Counted from the first letter of the stretch, positions 46,824 through 56,319 are shown. The stretch: DNA of 64,000 nucleotides from Chitinophaga filiformis (GCF_900102545.1 NZ_FNBN01000002.1:21245-85244), one strand, 5' to 3'. The notes: generated by a model not told the origin, from the letters alone. Translations and numbers: made by a program.

Positions 46824-47975
46824 CTACGGTAATACGATTACCTTTCTTCCTTCGACCTTGAAATGATTATAGCCGTTTCCTTCCAGCAAAGCCAGTATAT
46901 CGGTCAGCTGGAGGTTTCTTCCAATACCGCCCCCATACAATTCCGTTCCGGGACTGGTCGTGTAGACGATATCTACATCGTACCAGCGGGCCACTTCCCT
47001 CAGAATAGCGGGCAAAGCCATGTTATTGAATACAAACAATCCGTTCTTCCACGCGGTTACTTTTCTGATGTCTGCTGTTCTGACCGTAAGCTGATGGTCT
47101 TCATTGTTGATTACCGCCTGTTGGCCTGGGCGTAACAATTGTTCATGGCTGCCTTCCTTCACCTGGATGCTGCCTGTCAGTAACGTGGTATTAATAGTGG
47201 CTTCGTCCCTGTAAGCCATGATATCGAAGTCGGTACCCAGCACCTGTACCTCCATATTCTGCACTTTTACCTTAAATGGCTGCCGGGCATTGGCAGCTAC
47301 TTCGAAGTATCCCTGTCCCTCCAGTTCCACCACTCTTTCATTGCCGGTAAATGCGGTAGGATAACGCAACATGGAGGCTGAGTTCAGCCATACTTTGGTG
47401 CCATCGGGCAATACCACTCTGAATTGTCCTCCTCTGGGGGTAGTCAGCTTGTTGTAGTGTACGCTGCCGTCTGTGGGCTGATTGCCATATGATAATTGTC
47501 CGTTTTGCTGCTGAATAGCCACTCCTCCCTGCCTGATCACCTGTTTGCCGGCACTGTCCAACGTTACCACCGAACCATCTGCCAGGGTCAGCATGGCCCT
47601 GTTGCTGCCAGGCGCAATCAATACCATACCTTTCTGCACTGCCAGCTCTGGCTGCTGTCCGGCTTGTCTGCGTCCCAGGAGCCAGTAGGCGGCGCCTGCC
47701 AGCAGGAGGACCGCTGCTGCCGCAGCTACCCGTTTCAGGATGATGACCGTCCCGCGGGATGGTGACACCGGCTTTATCTGCTGGTATGCCTGCTCATAAT
47801 CGATATCCGGTACCGGCAGTTCGGCATGCCAGCTCTCTTCCAGGAAACGGTCGAGCGCTTCCGGATCATCTCCCTTACCAATAGCTGCAAAAAGCTCATC
47901 CAGCTCTTCCCGGCTGCATGATTTATTCACATAACGTTCTAAGAGATAAGCAATTCTTGTTTGATGATCAGGCAT
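46824..47975 (-). CDS. FecR-family anti-sigma factor
   Basis: The 383-residue protein has an N-terminal cytoplasmic region, one transmembrane helix (AAAAAVLLLAGAAYWLLG near 90-110) and a periplasmic FecR domain (YNKLTTPRGGQFRVVLPDGT, LNSASMLRYP, LEGQGYFEVA). The start at 47975 (MPDHQTRIAYLL) is preferred over the longer form from 48062. It holds the sigma factor inactive until the STN domain of SusC signals. It sits between sigma and susC, the usual order in Bacteroidota loci. Confidence 0.93.
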   Translation of the reverse strand: MPDHQTRIAYLLERYVNKSCSREELDELFAAIGKGDDPEALDRFLEESWHAELPVPDIDYEQAYQQIKPVSPSRGTVIILKRVAAAAAVLLLAGAAYWLLGRRQAGQQPELAVQKGMVLIAPGSNRAMLTLADGSVVTLDSAGKQVIRQGGVAIQQQNGQLSYGNQPTDGSVHYNKLTTPRGGQFRVVLPDGTKVWLNSASMLRYPTAFTGNERVVELEGQGYFEVAANARQPFKVKVQNMEVQVLGTDFDIMAYRDEATINTTLLTGSIQVKEGSHEQLLRPGQQAVINNEDHQLTVRTADIRKVTAWKNGLFVFNNMALPAILREVARWYDVDIVYTTSPGTELYGGGIGRNLQLTDILALLEGNGYNHFKVEGRKVIVLP

Positions 47976-48033
47976 ATAATAGTAAAGACGGATGTCAAAG
48001 AAAAAAGGACCGCGGATATGTAAACTTTTTTTT

Positions 48034-48615
48034 TCAGGGGGTGACCAGCACGAACAGGACAAATAATAATTCCGAATGCCGGGACAGGAATTGACGAAGG
48101 AACCGCAAGGTTTCCACCTGGACGTTTTTCACCCGGCTTTTAGACAATTGCAGCCGGCTGGCAATGGTGGCGTGATCCAGGCCCTCCTGCCGGCTTAAAT
48201 AGAAGATGGTACGCTGTTGCTCGGTAAGTCGGGAAAGGGCGGCATTGATCAGTTGCTGGCTTTCCCGGGCATCCAGTTGCAGGTCAAGGGCATCTGCCAC
48301 GCCGGAGATATTCGACCATACATGGTCCACCAGTTTTTGCTGCTGCGCTATTTTCCGGAGATGGTCCAGGGTTTTATTCCTGGCGATAATAAAGATATAA
48401 TTACCGGGATTGACGATGGGTGGTAATTGCTCCCGGTTGGCCCATAGTTTCAGAAAGGTGTCCTGCAGGATGTCTTCAGCATCTACGGCAGAATGGGTCA
48501 GATGGAACACAAAAGCAGCTACCTGCCTGCTATGCCGGTCATATAACTCCTTAAAGGCGCTTTCATCGCCTTTTTTCATCCTTAATAACAGGTCGGTATC
48601 GGTATCTGGCTGCAT
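48034..48615 (-). CDS. ECF sigma-70 factor (Bacteroidota expansion family)
   Basis: The 193-residue protein has sigma region 2 (AFKELYDRHSRQVAAFVFH, VDAEDILQDTFLKLWANRE) and region 4 (LTEQQRTIFYLSRQEGL, ASRLQLSKSRVKN). It would direct transcription of the downstream SusCD locus when released from FecR. Its end lies 59 bp before the FecR start chosen here. Upstream it faces a divergent membrane-protein gene. Confidence 0.93.
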   Translation of the reverse strand: MQPDTDTDLLLRMKKGDESAFKELYDRHSRQVAAFVFHLTHSAVDAEDILQDTFLKLWANREQLPPIVNPGNYIFIIARNKTLDHLRKIAQQQKLVDHVWSNISGVADALDLQLDARESQQLINAALSRLTEQQRTIFYLSRQEGLDHATIASRLQLSKSRVKNVQVETLRFLRQFLSRHSELLFVLFVLVTP

Positions 48616-48736
48616 GCGTAAAACCGCTGTTTCCCTTTAGCTGCTTAAAATGTTATCCAGCTAAAAATACAAAAAACTAGACTTATCCTTCCTATATTGC
48701 ATCCCAATTATTATATCAGATAAATCCCCTATTCCT

Positions 48737-49597
48737 ATGCATGCTCCGGGTACCCTCTACGAGGCTTCAGGCCAGTTCATACCCAAACGCCTGGCAATTT
48801 CAACACTGATCGGTATAATACTGGCGGTCTTTATAGGCTGGCTGTATTATCTTCTCAGCCTGGTCAATCCAATTATATACCTGAATTTCATTGTACTGGG
48901 CCTGGCAATGTTTGGCGCCGCCGCGGCATTCACAATCATTCTTTATCATAGCCAAAGCAGGCACACAAAGCTCAATACCGCCATCGTCGTCTTGCTCTGT
49001 TATTTGACCTGGTCGTCACAATGGGCATTTTTCAATCTGCACTGGCATTTGGGGTATTCCTTCTGGGGAGGCCTTTTAAATCCCCTGACCACTTTAAAGA
49101 TCATTAGTGCCCGGGGAGACCAGATCGATATAGGGCACTTTTCTTTTCGCGGAGGATTCCAATACCTGTGCTATATAGCAGAACTGGCAGCTTTTATGCT
49201 GGCAGCCAAATGGGTAACCGCTTCCAAAGACTATTTCTGTGAAGACTGCAAGCAATTTTATACGCAGCGGGCATCTCATCTTGTGGAACCGGAAATAGAA
49301 AACTTCCATCTGCTGCAGGAAATGGGAGGAACAGATCATCAATACCGGTTCCTGCCCCAGCTTGTATTTGTAAAGAAGCTGACACCGATATATGCAGCGC
49401 AAAAGCCTGTTGTGAAAGTAACGCTCCACTATTGCGCTAAATGCCACGAGAATAACATCGTGAGCGTATCTTCTTTTATGCAGGACCTGGACAGTACTAA
49501 TAAGTTAACAACGCCGCTGATAAAGGAACAGCCAATAACGACGGGTATGTATATCGCTAAAGCTACAGCAGATGCCTTACAGCGAAAATTCGCCTGA
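48737..49597 (+). CDS. Membrane protein with two CxxC motifs, function unknown
   Basis: The 286-residue protein has about four membrane helices (roughly 20-42, 46-70, 80-98 and 140-160) followed by a soluble C-terminal part of 125 residues. That part holds CEDC at 168-171 and CAKC at 233-236, which could bind one zinc ion together. I do not recognise the family. The gene is divergent from the sigma factor and ends with its own terminator at 49632. Confidence 0.7.
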   Translation: MHAPGTLYEASGQFIPKRLAISTLIGIILAVFIGWLYYLLSLVNPIIYLNFIVLGLAMFGAAAAFTIILYHSQSRHTKLNTAIVVLLCYLTWSSQWAFFNLHWHLGYSFWGGLLNPLTTLKIISARGDQIDIGHFSFRGGFQYLCYIAELAAFMLAAKWVTASKDYFCEDCKQFYTQRASHLVEPEIENFHLLQEMGGTDHQYRFLPQLVFVKKLTPIYAAQKPVVKVTLHYCAKCHENNIVSVSSFMQDLDSTNKLTTPLIKEQPITTGMYIAKATADALQRKFA

Positions 49598-49631
49598 CAG
49601 GTATTCACAAACAATACATTCAACATAACGC

Positions 49632-49657
49632 AAAGGGACCCCTACTGGAGTCCCTTT
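49632..49657 (+). terminator. Terminator of the membrane protein gene
   Basis: AAAGGGAC pairs with GTCCCTTT around a 10-nt loop. Confidence 0.75.
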
Positions 49658-49777
49658 CTGTTGGTTTCGACGAATCTGAACGGAACCGCTGCCAAGGTTG
49701 CCCTGAGACAGCAGCCTTATATTGTTGCAAAATGTAAGGCAGCGATCCCCTTCAGATAGTCCCCGTTTATATTATGA

Positions 49778-50917
49778 TCACTTTTTCCCGATTAAGCTGG
49801 TCAGCTTCTCTTCCAGCTGATTTCCCTTCAGGTTCCTGGCGATGATCTTTCCTGTTTCATCTATCAGTACGTTCTGAGGTACTGCGGAGATTTTGTACAA
49901 CTGGGCTATTTCGTTCTTCATGAACTTCAGATCAGACACATTATAACCAGTCAGTCTGTCTTCACTGATCGCCTGATTCCATTGTTCCCTGCGACTTTCC
50001 AGCCCTACGTTTATCACCACAATCTTCTTGCTGTCATACCCTTTCACGATCTGTTTCAGTTCCTGGTTCTCGATCCTGGAAGCTGAGTTCCAGCTACCCC
50101 AGAAGTTCAGTAATACAAGCTTTCCTTTGAAGGAAGAGAGTGTTACCTTGTTACCATCCGGATCCTTCTGTGTAAAATCAGGAGCCTCAGTACCTACAGC
50201 AGCCTGTTTAGACTCGAGCAATTTCTTTTGAAATGCCTTTCCCCGTATAGTCTTTTTAGTTTTATCACTTAATATTTTATAAAGTGGTTCTACATCCGCA
50301 TAGTCTACGAAGGCGCCTGCATATTCATCCAGCACATCAATGCTGATATACAGTTCAGGATTCTGCTGAATAAACTCCTTCATTTTCACTTTCCGCTCTT
50401 CCATTGCAGCGCGGAAACGTTCCATGTAGTTTCTCTTCGCAGCAAGTCCCTGTGTACTAACGTCAGAGAACATAGTATTGGATGACTCCTCGGTCAGTTT
50501 TTCAATCTTCGCATTGATCTCAGACATAAACGTCTGGTACTGTAGGTATTCGTCCTGTGTCTTACTTCCTGTTGCTTCGAAGTTTGCGATATCTTCATCG
50601 GAAGTCAGCCAGATGTTGGCGCCGGGTTCGATATACAAATGCGCAATGTTCTTAGCGCTGAAAAAATTCACTGGCTCACCATTCCTGCTTACCATCAACA
50701 GTGCGTTCACCGGGTAAGGTACGTACTGCATAATCTTGAAAAAACCATTCTCTACGTATGCTGAATCATATACAACATCACCGTCTACTGAATAACCTAA
50801 ATAAACCACTGCCGGTGCTGGTAGTTTCCCGAGTTGGCCCCTGATATAGAAACTTGTCTGAGCAAACATTGGCATCGATATCAAGCACGCCACGAGAAAC
50901 ATCAAAATTCTGTTCAT
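49778..50917 (-). CDS. TlpA/DUF4369-type thioredoxin-fold protein lacking the redox cysteines
   Basis: The 379-residue protein has a signal peptide, a DUF4369-like N-terminal domain (about 22-120), a helical linker and a C-terminal TlpA/AhpC-TSA fold (GTEAPDFTQKDPDGNKVTL, then LVLLNFWGSWNSASR, with the cis-proline site SAVPQNVLIDETG). The CxxC of the family is replaced by N-S-A-S at residues 277-280 after W276, and the only Cys is in the signal peptide. Dithiol chemistry is therefore not possible. It may bind peptides or act as a scaffold. The fold is otherwise complete, so it is not obviously a pseudogene. Confidence 0.88.
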   Translation of the reverse strand: MNRILMFLVACLISMPMFAQTSFYIRGQLGKLPAPAVVYLGYSVDGDVVYDSAYVENGFFKIMQYVPYPVNALLMVSRNGEPVNFFSAKNIAHLYIEPGANIWLTSDEDIANFEATGSKTQDEYLQYQTFMSEINAKIEKLTEESSNTMFSDVSTQGLAAKRNYMERFRAAMEERKVKMKEFIQQNPELYISIDVLDEYAGAFVDYADVEPLYKILSDKTKKTIRGKAFQKKLLESKQAAVGTEAPDFTQKDPDGNKVTLSSFKGKLVLLNFWGSWNSASRIENQELKQIVKGYDSKKIVVINVGLESRREQWNQAISEDRLTGYNVSDLKFMKNEIAQLYKISAVPQNVLIDETGKIIARNLKGNQLEEKLTSLIGKK

Positions 50918-51356
50918 CTGTTATAACCTTTATAAAATGCTATATGAAATGTTGGAGATAATCAAAAAGACAAATGCGCATTATCGTTTGAATTATTCGT
51001 TTGACTATATGACAACATTTTTCACCCAATAAGCGTACAAGCGTTAAAAATTTTTTTAAAGTATTTGTTTCTGGCCCTGTGAAGTGATTTTTTGACAATC
51101 GGGCATAAAAAACGCGTAACTGATTTTGTTTCCGCTATTTAAAAGGCAATCTGGATAAAAATCCCGGATAGTAGCCACAGTCAAGTACTTTCATCAAAAC
51201 AATTGATTATCACCGATTGAATAATTTTTTTCCTCGTATGAGCATATCCGTGAAAAAATATTTTATCCCCATAAGCAATAAAAGGCCTTCTTATATATAA
51301 TAAATTATTAAATTGTATCCGGAGATAAGAAAAATTCTATCAAAAAGACAAGGCCT
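50918..51356. other. AT-rich intergenic region between divergent genes
   Basis: This 439-bp stretch lies between the TlpA-like gene and the divergent small secreted protein gene. It is strongly AT-rich and must contain both promoters, but no exact TAnnTTTG at a suitable distance was found. No coding frame or repeat stands out. Confidence 0.5.
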
Positions 51357-51728
51357 ATGAGCAAAAAGCTACTTACCCTATTATTTTGTATTGCCGTTTC
51401 CACGTTCTCGTTATTTTATGGAAATGCTGCAGATGCGAAGGTTGCTAAAGCAACATTTACTGAAATCGGATATCAGAAAGATGCTGATTACTATTATACC
51501 TTTTACGTAAATCTTGGTAAAGACGATACAACACCACTGGCATATATTCAGGTACAGAAAAATGCTACCGGCACCGTATTGAAGCTGGAAAACTTCAAAG
51601 GCAATGTGGCGTACTGGAAAGGCTCACAGTTTACGATCAGAAATGAGGCAACCGTTTCGTTCTATGATGGAGAGAAGCTGGTGGAGAAGAAGTTGACAGG
51701 TGTGATTGAAGGTGGGGTAAAGATGTAA
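51357..51728 (+). CDS. Small secreted protein, function unknown
   Basis: The 123-residue product starts with a signal peptide (MSKKLLTLLFCIAVSTFSLF) and has a mature part of about 95 residues rich in predicted beta-strands (YYTFYVNLGKDD, LAYIQVQKNATGTVLKLE). It has its own terminator. The family is not recognised. Confidence 0.7.
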   Translation: MSKKLLTLLFCIAVSTFSLFYGNAADAKVAKATFTEIGYQKDADYYYTFYVNLGKDDTTPLAYIQVQKNATGTVLKLENFKGNVAYWKGSQFTIRNEATVSFYDGEKLVEKKLTGVIEGGVKM

Positions 51729-51750
51729 AACTAACCGATCAAATAAACAG

Positions 51751-51793
51751 GAAAGTCCTGAAGGCTGTTGCAAAAACAGTTTTCAGGACTTTT
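51751..51793. terminator. Terminator after the small secreted protein
   Basis: AAAGTCCTGAA and CTGTT pair with AACAG and TTCAGGACTTT, followed by T residues. It can also serve the convergent lipoprotein gene. Confidence 0.85.
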
Positions 51794-51826
51794 ATAAATT
51801 CTTCTAATAATCGACCATGTCCCTTT

Positions 51827-52234
51827 TTAATCCCAACTCCCCGACAACGTCACCTCAAACACCTCATTCCCTACTTCCATTGCCAATGGGAAAATGATCT
51901 TGTACTTATCCATATTCACCTTTGCAGAACTAATCATCCCATCAGTATCACCCCATAACTGCACATAACATGTATTTTTATAAAACGGTTGTTTCACCGC
52001 CGATTCCAACCCAAGCGTAGCCGGCAAGGGCAGATCTGACGGATAGGATGCCGACTTGCCAACAACTCTCGCTGTATCCGCTGCATCCACGATCTTAATA
52101 TAAATACGCTGCTGGCTCAATGCGGCTCCTTTATAAGCAGTAAGCGTAACTGTCTTTAATTTAAATTTCTCGTCTTTCTTGCTGCATGCGCTGATACCAA
52201 CGACCAGCAGGAAAGCTAATATGATATGTTTCAT
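51827..52234 (-). CDS. Small lipoprotein at the end of the efflux operon
   Basis: The 135-residue protein has a lipobox ending at C17 (VVGISACSKKDEK). The mature part has no recognised domain. The start is 25 bp after the MFS stop on the same strand, so it is probably co-transcribed with the efflux genes. Confidence 0.7.
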   Translation of the reverse strand: MKHIILAFLLVVGISACSKKDEKFKLKTVTLTAYKGAALSQQRIYIKIVDAADTARVVGKSASYPSDLPLPATLGLESAVKQPFYKNTCYVQLWGDTDGMISSAKVNMDKYKIIFPLAMEVGNEVFEVTLSGSWD

Positions 52235-52259
52235 TTGCTTTGATTAATTGAATAAATGA

Positions 52260-53849
52260 TTATGCCGGCGACAACCTGCGGGAACGCAGATAAATAACCG
52301 TCCGATTCAGATAAGGAAAGAAGACGATCAACAACAGCGTGACAATCAGCATAACCGACATCAGCTCATAGTAATCCATCGCGAACCTGATCTGTACCTG
52401 TTTATTAACCGCATTTACCAGCAGCTTACTCGCTCCCCTACCCGATTGCTTCAACGGCAGCCCTTTGGATAACAGATTTCCCGAATGCAATAATAAAACC
52501 TGCCGTGCAGCATTATCGACTTTAGTCAGATGATCCTGAAACGCATTGTAATGCCTGCTCTTCTCATACAGTTCGCAAAAATTGATGACAGCAGCACTCG
52601 CACAAAAACCAATATATCCCATGGTGGAGCAGATAGATGTGGCAGATGGTCCGGCCGCGACTGACACAGAAGAGATTGCGTATATAATGGTTGGCACCAG
52701 GATTATACCTACGCCCAGTCCCTGTACCAGAAGTGGTAAGTAAAAATTATCTTCATTCGCCTCTGTATTGAACAGAAAAAACATGACCATATGAAAACCA
52801 AGCAACAGTAAAAAGCCCGGAAACCAGATCCACCGGATACTCTTCTTTTGCAGGATCATTGCACAGGAAATAATAACCCCGACTATAAGTCCTGCAAGAT
52901 TAAAGCTGTTAATATAACTGATGTGCATAGGGTCCAGCCTGAGCACTGATGCGAAAAATGAATTGGTCACATTCATCGCAAAACGGCATATATACAGCAC
53001 AAAGATCAGGAAGATCGCAAACCTGAAATTCCGGAACCGGAATATCTCCAGATCAAGGTAAGGGCGTTTCATGCTCTTTTGTCGCGCGATATAGATGATA
53101 ACACTTACCGCAATCGCCAGTACACTATAAAAGATACGCGTATCTTCAAGCCAGTAATACTCCTGACCATAGATAGTTACATAGCCAAGCAATGTCAGTA
53201 TCAGACTCCAGTATACAAAACTCTGCCAATCCAGTTTATACAAAGGAAAACGTACATTCAGCCTGACATTGTTCATACACGCCATTATCGAGCATAGACA
53301 AGGCAGGTAAGAGAACAACGCTACTTTATATACCCAGTTAAAATCGTACGAATCGATCAGATCTGCCGTCACCAGGTTGCTGAAAGGCAGGATACAGATC
53401 AGCATACCGAAAAATACGGAGAAGCTGATCTCCCTGGCCCTTTCACTATGCAGTCTTGTAAACATCAGGGATAAGGACAGGTTTACTGTACTGGAAAACA
53501 GCATGCCCTGGAAAAAGCGGACAGGAAAGAGAATATACAGCTCATTCGTATGATAGCAGGCCAACGTAGTTAATATTTCCAGTACTGTGAATATCACAAA
53601 GTATTCCTTTGCCGCCAGGTATCTGAAAAAACGCCGTTCCAGGCTATAAAAGCCTACATAACCGGCATAGAACAGCGCTACCGAAAACTGTATGTCCGCC
53701 GGCTCACTGCCATAAAATCCAGCCGCTGCATTGATATTCGCAAAGGGTAGAAAAAACAGCACCAGTGTGGGCAGGATAAGCGAGAACAATATGATCTTGA
53801 TCGCCCATTCCGGCACCCAGTGTTTGAATATCGGGATGCCGTTAACCAT
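52260..53849 (-). CDS. EmrB-like MFS drug exporter
   Basis: The start is taken at 53849 (MVNGIPIFKHW), overlapping the HlyD stop by 8 bp and giving 529 residues; a form from 53879 adds ten residues. About 14 membrane segments match the DHA2 drug:proton antiporter group. With the HlyD-type adaptor and TolC-like channel it would form a tripartite pump that crosses both membranes. The substrate is unknown. The long C-terminal loop before the last helix (NAFQDHLTKVDNAARQVLLL) is typical of EmrB. Confidence 0.88.
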   Translation of the reverse strand: MVNGIPIFKHWVPEWAIKIILFSLILPTLVLFFLPFANINAAAGFYGSEPADIQFSVALFYAGYVGFYSLERRFFRYLAAKEYFVIFTVLEILTTLACYHTNELYILFPVRFFQGMLFSSTVNLSLSLMFTRLHSERAREISFSVFFGMLICILPFSNLVTADLIDSYDFNWVYKVALFSYLPCLCSIMACMNNVRLNVRFPLYKLDWQSFVYWSLILTLLGYVTIYGQEYYWLEDTRIFYSVLAIAVSVIIYIARQKSMKRPYLDLEIFRFRNFRFAIFLIFVLYICRFAMNVTNSFFASVLRLDPMHISYINSFNLAGLIVGVIISCAMILQKKSIRWIWFPGFLLLLGFHMVMFFLFNTEANEDNFYLPLLVQGLGVGIILVPTIIYAISSVSVAAGPSATSICSTMGYIGFCASAAVINFCELYEKSRHYNAFQDHLTKVDNAARQVLLLHSGNLLSKGLPLKQSGRGASKLLVNAVNKQVQIRFAMDYYELMSVMLIVTLLLIVFFPYLNRTVIYLRSRRLSPA

Positions 53850-54909
53850 TATGCTGCTGATTTTTATGCACGTAAACATTCACATTCATTCCCACCTTGA
53901 GGAGTGACCGCTGTTGTTTGTCGGCATCCACTCTGATCCTCACCGGCACACGCTGTACGATCTTTACATAGTTGCCGGTCGAATTGTCCGGTGGCAGCAG
54001 CGAAAAGCTGGAACCTGTCGCAGGCGACAATGAAATAATCGTCCCTTTGAACTCACGGTCGGGATAGGCGTCTGCGGTGAACTTCACTGTATCGCCGATA
54101 TGCATACCTGCAATCTGCGTTTCTTTATAGTTGGCCACTACCCATTTATCAGTTTCATTATTCACGATGTAGGCCAGCACTTCGCCGACATTGATCATCT
54201 GCCCCACTTCCACTGTACGGCGGCCCATTCTGCCATCATAAGAAGCGGTGATCACGGTATAACTAACGTCCAGTTTATTCCGGTCCAGCAGGGCTTTCAG
54301 TCGCGCGATCTCAGCCTTTACTACGGCCTTTTCCGCAACAACATCTCCGATCTTCGATTCCGCAGCCTTATAATTTTCATTGGCTGTTTCATATTCACTT
54401 TTATTGACGTCCAGCGCCGCCTGAATATCCTCCAACTTTTGTTTGGTGGCAGATTCCTCCTTATACAACTGGGAGTACCGGTCAAAATCAAGCTGCTGTT
54501 TCCATACTCTGGCAGCATTGGCGTTAATCTGCGCCTTCGCTGAGCTGGCGCTCTTTCCCAGGGTGACAGTATTACTTTCCAACACCTGCAACTGCGCTTC
54601 CGCCTTTTGTATGGCAGCTTCCGTCTGGGCTACCTGCAGCGTGTATTCCCTATCGTCGATCAACAGCAGCGTGTCCCCCTTTTTCACATTCTGGTTCTCC
54701 TCAAATTTCACCGCAACAATAAACCCTCCTGCCCTGGAGATCACCGGGTTTACATATTCCTGTACCTGGGCATCATTTGTCAGTTCATATTCCCTGTACT
54801 CCCAAAGTGTGTATCCGCCCCAGATTGCCAGCGCTACGATAGTGATACCGGCGATCCATCCGGTGATCCTGGTAATAATACGATCTGTAACTGTGTATTT
54901 CTTTTTCAT
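53842..54909 (-). CDS. HlyD/EmrA-family membrane-fusion protein
   Basis: The start at 54909 (MKKKYTVTDRI) gives 355 residues with one N-terminal membrane helix, a biotinyl-lipoyl-like domain (VKFEENQNVKKGDTLLLIDD), a coiled-coil hairpin (about 90-200) and a beta-barrel (TVEVGQMINVGEVLAYIVN). It bridges the MFS pump and the outer-membrane channel. It starts 4 bp after the TolC-like gene and overlaps the MFS gene. Confidence 0.92.
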   Translation of the reverse strand: MKKKYTVTDRIITRITGWIAGITIVALAIWGGYTLWEYREYELTNDAQVQEYVNPVISRAGGFIVAVKFEENQNVKKGDTLLLIDDREYTLQVAQTEAAIQKAEAQLQVLESNTVTLGKSASSAKAQINANAARVWKQQLDFDRYSQLYKEESATKQKLEDIQAALDVNKSEYETANENYKAAESKIGDVVAEKAVVKAEIARLKALLDRNKLDVSYTVITASYDGRMGRRTVEVGQMINVGEVLAYIVNNETDKWVVANYKETQIAGMHIGDTVKFTADAYPDREFKGTIISLSPATGSSFSLLPPDNSTGNYVKIVQRVPVRIRVDADKQQRSLLKVGMNVNVYVHKNQQHNG

Positions 54910-54913
54910 TTGT

Positions 54914-56233
54914 TTAAAGAACTCCGATAATATTTTGCAGTAAGTAATATTTATTCTGCGCCATAATACGCGCGGCGGCAAGTTCAAAGCGGGTTTGCAA
55001 TAACTGTACATCCGCATCCAGCAGGTCTGTGATCAGGGATGTCTGACTGAAATAAGCGTTCCTGATAATGCGTGCATTCTCTTCAGCATGAGCTACATTC
55101 GCTTCTGCCACACCAATCTGCACCAGCGATTCCTTATACCGCAGGTAGGCTTCTTTGACCTGCTGCCTCACTTTATCTTCCGTATCCTTATGGGCCACTT
55201 CCTCTTTCTCCAGTTCCAGCCTTGCAGCACTTACCTTGTGTGTATTGTGGTACAGCTCCGATAAGGGAATTGAAGCCTTTAGACCGGCCACCCCAAGTGA
55301 ATACCAGGCGGGATTGTATGGGAACAGGAAGATCTGAGGATTGGCATACGAGAAGTCGCTGTAGAGTCCAAGCTTCGGCCTGAAATTAGCCTTCACCTGT
55401 CTGAGATGCACCCTGCTGATCTCCGTTTGTTTCTCCGAAAGATGATATTCAAAAGAAGAATGTAAAGCAGACGCCAGATAATCTTCGTAAGACTGGCCAG
55501 CTACTTGTTCCTGCTCAAATTCTGTCGGCATGACGATCCGTTCATCAGGTTCACCTATAATTATATTGAGCTTTTGTGCAGCAACAAGAATATCATTCTC
55601 TATCGTCACAAGCGCCATCTTACGCCTTGAAAGTTCCAGCTCCACACGTAGTACATCGCTTTTCAACACAACGCCATGCTGCTGGAATGATCTGATCTCA
55701 CGTAACTGCTTCTCCTGGTCGCTGATATCCTGGATGATCAGTTTCCGGAAGATCTGTGATTTCTGCAGGTCCAGATAAAGCGCCGCTGTCTGATAGCGGA
55801 TGTCTGATGTCGTCTCATCACGCCTGATCTCTGTCAGCTGATGTAACAACTTACTTTCTTCGATCTTCAGGTTTAATTTATTACCGTTGTACAGGTTAAG
55901 ATAAAGGTCCGCACCGGCCTTATACAATGTGTGGATGATCTCATGTTGCTGTGTATGCGGGGAGAAAAGGCCATTCTCATAGATGGGCATATTCGATGCC
56001 TTTTCCACGCTACCCGACATTTTTATTTCAGGTAATCGTTCCATTCTGGCATCCTTAATCTCTTCTTTGGCAATAGCGCTGGCCTTTCTGGTAATTTCAA
56101 TCTGCCGGCTGTAAGCTTCTGCCTTATGCCAGGCTTCCGGCAATGTCAGCCGTATCGTATCTCCGGCCTGACCAAATGAGGCATTGCCGGCCAATAGTCC
56201 GGCCAATGCGATGATAATCTTTCTGTAATACAT
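54914..56233 (-). CDS. TolC-family outer-membrane channel protein
   Basis: The 439-residue protein has a signal peptide and the long repeated alpha-helical segments of TolC (LPEAWHKAEAYSRQIEITRK, LRQVKANFRPKLGLYSDF, and a C-terminal FSQTSLITDLLDADVQLL). It is the first gene of the efflux operon and lies downstream of a TAACTTTG -7 promoter at 56244-56251. Confidence 0.92.
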   Translation of the reverse strand: MYYRKIIIALAGLLAGNASFGQAGDTIRLTLPEAWHKAEAYSRQIEITRKASAIAKEEIKDARMERLPEIKMSGSVEKASNMPIYENGLFSPHTQQHEIIHTLYKAGADLYLNLYNGNKLNLKIEESKLLHQLTEIRRDETTSDIRYQTAALYLDLQKSQIFRKLIIQDISDQEKQLREIRSFQQHGVVLKSDVLRVELELSRRKMALVTIENDILVAAQKLNIIIGEPDERIVMPTEFEQEQVAGQSYEDYLASALHSSFEYHLSEKQTEISRVHLRQVKANFRPKLGLYSDFSYANPQIFLFPYNPAWYSLGVAGLKASIPLSELYHNTHKVSAARLELEKEEVAHKDTEDKVRQQVKEAYLRYKESLVQIGVAEANVAHAEENARIIRNAYFSQTSLITDLLDADVQLLQTRFELAAARIMAQNKYYLLQNIIGVL

Positions 56234-56243
56234 ATTCGGAGCG

Positions 56244-56251
56244 CAAAGTTA
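56244..56251 (-). promoter_or_regulatory. -7 promoter element of the efflux operon
   Basis: TAACTTTG on the minus strand matches TAnnTTTG and lies 10 bp upstream of the TolC-type ATG. The leader would be very short. Confidence 0.5.
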
Positions 56252-56276
56252 TATGGCCTGCTCATGTGTCATTTTT

Positions 56277-56298
56277 CCGAAATAGCCAACTTTTTCGG
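56277..56298. promoter_or_regulatory. Palindromic operator between efflux and regulator promoters
   Basis: CCGAAA (56277-56282) is inverted as TTTCGG (56293-56298) with a 10-bp gap. It lies at the -33 region of both divergent promoters (26 and 22 bp from the two -7 elements), a good place for one regulator to control both. Confidence 0.55.
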
Positions 56299-56319
56299 TA
56301 TTCCCGCCAATTTTTGAAC

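Noticed and set aside
49711-49743. Second terminator after the membrane protein gene
   Set aside because: The stem needs several G-T pairs and lacks a T-run; it is weaker than the terminator at 49632.
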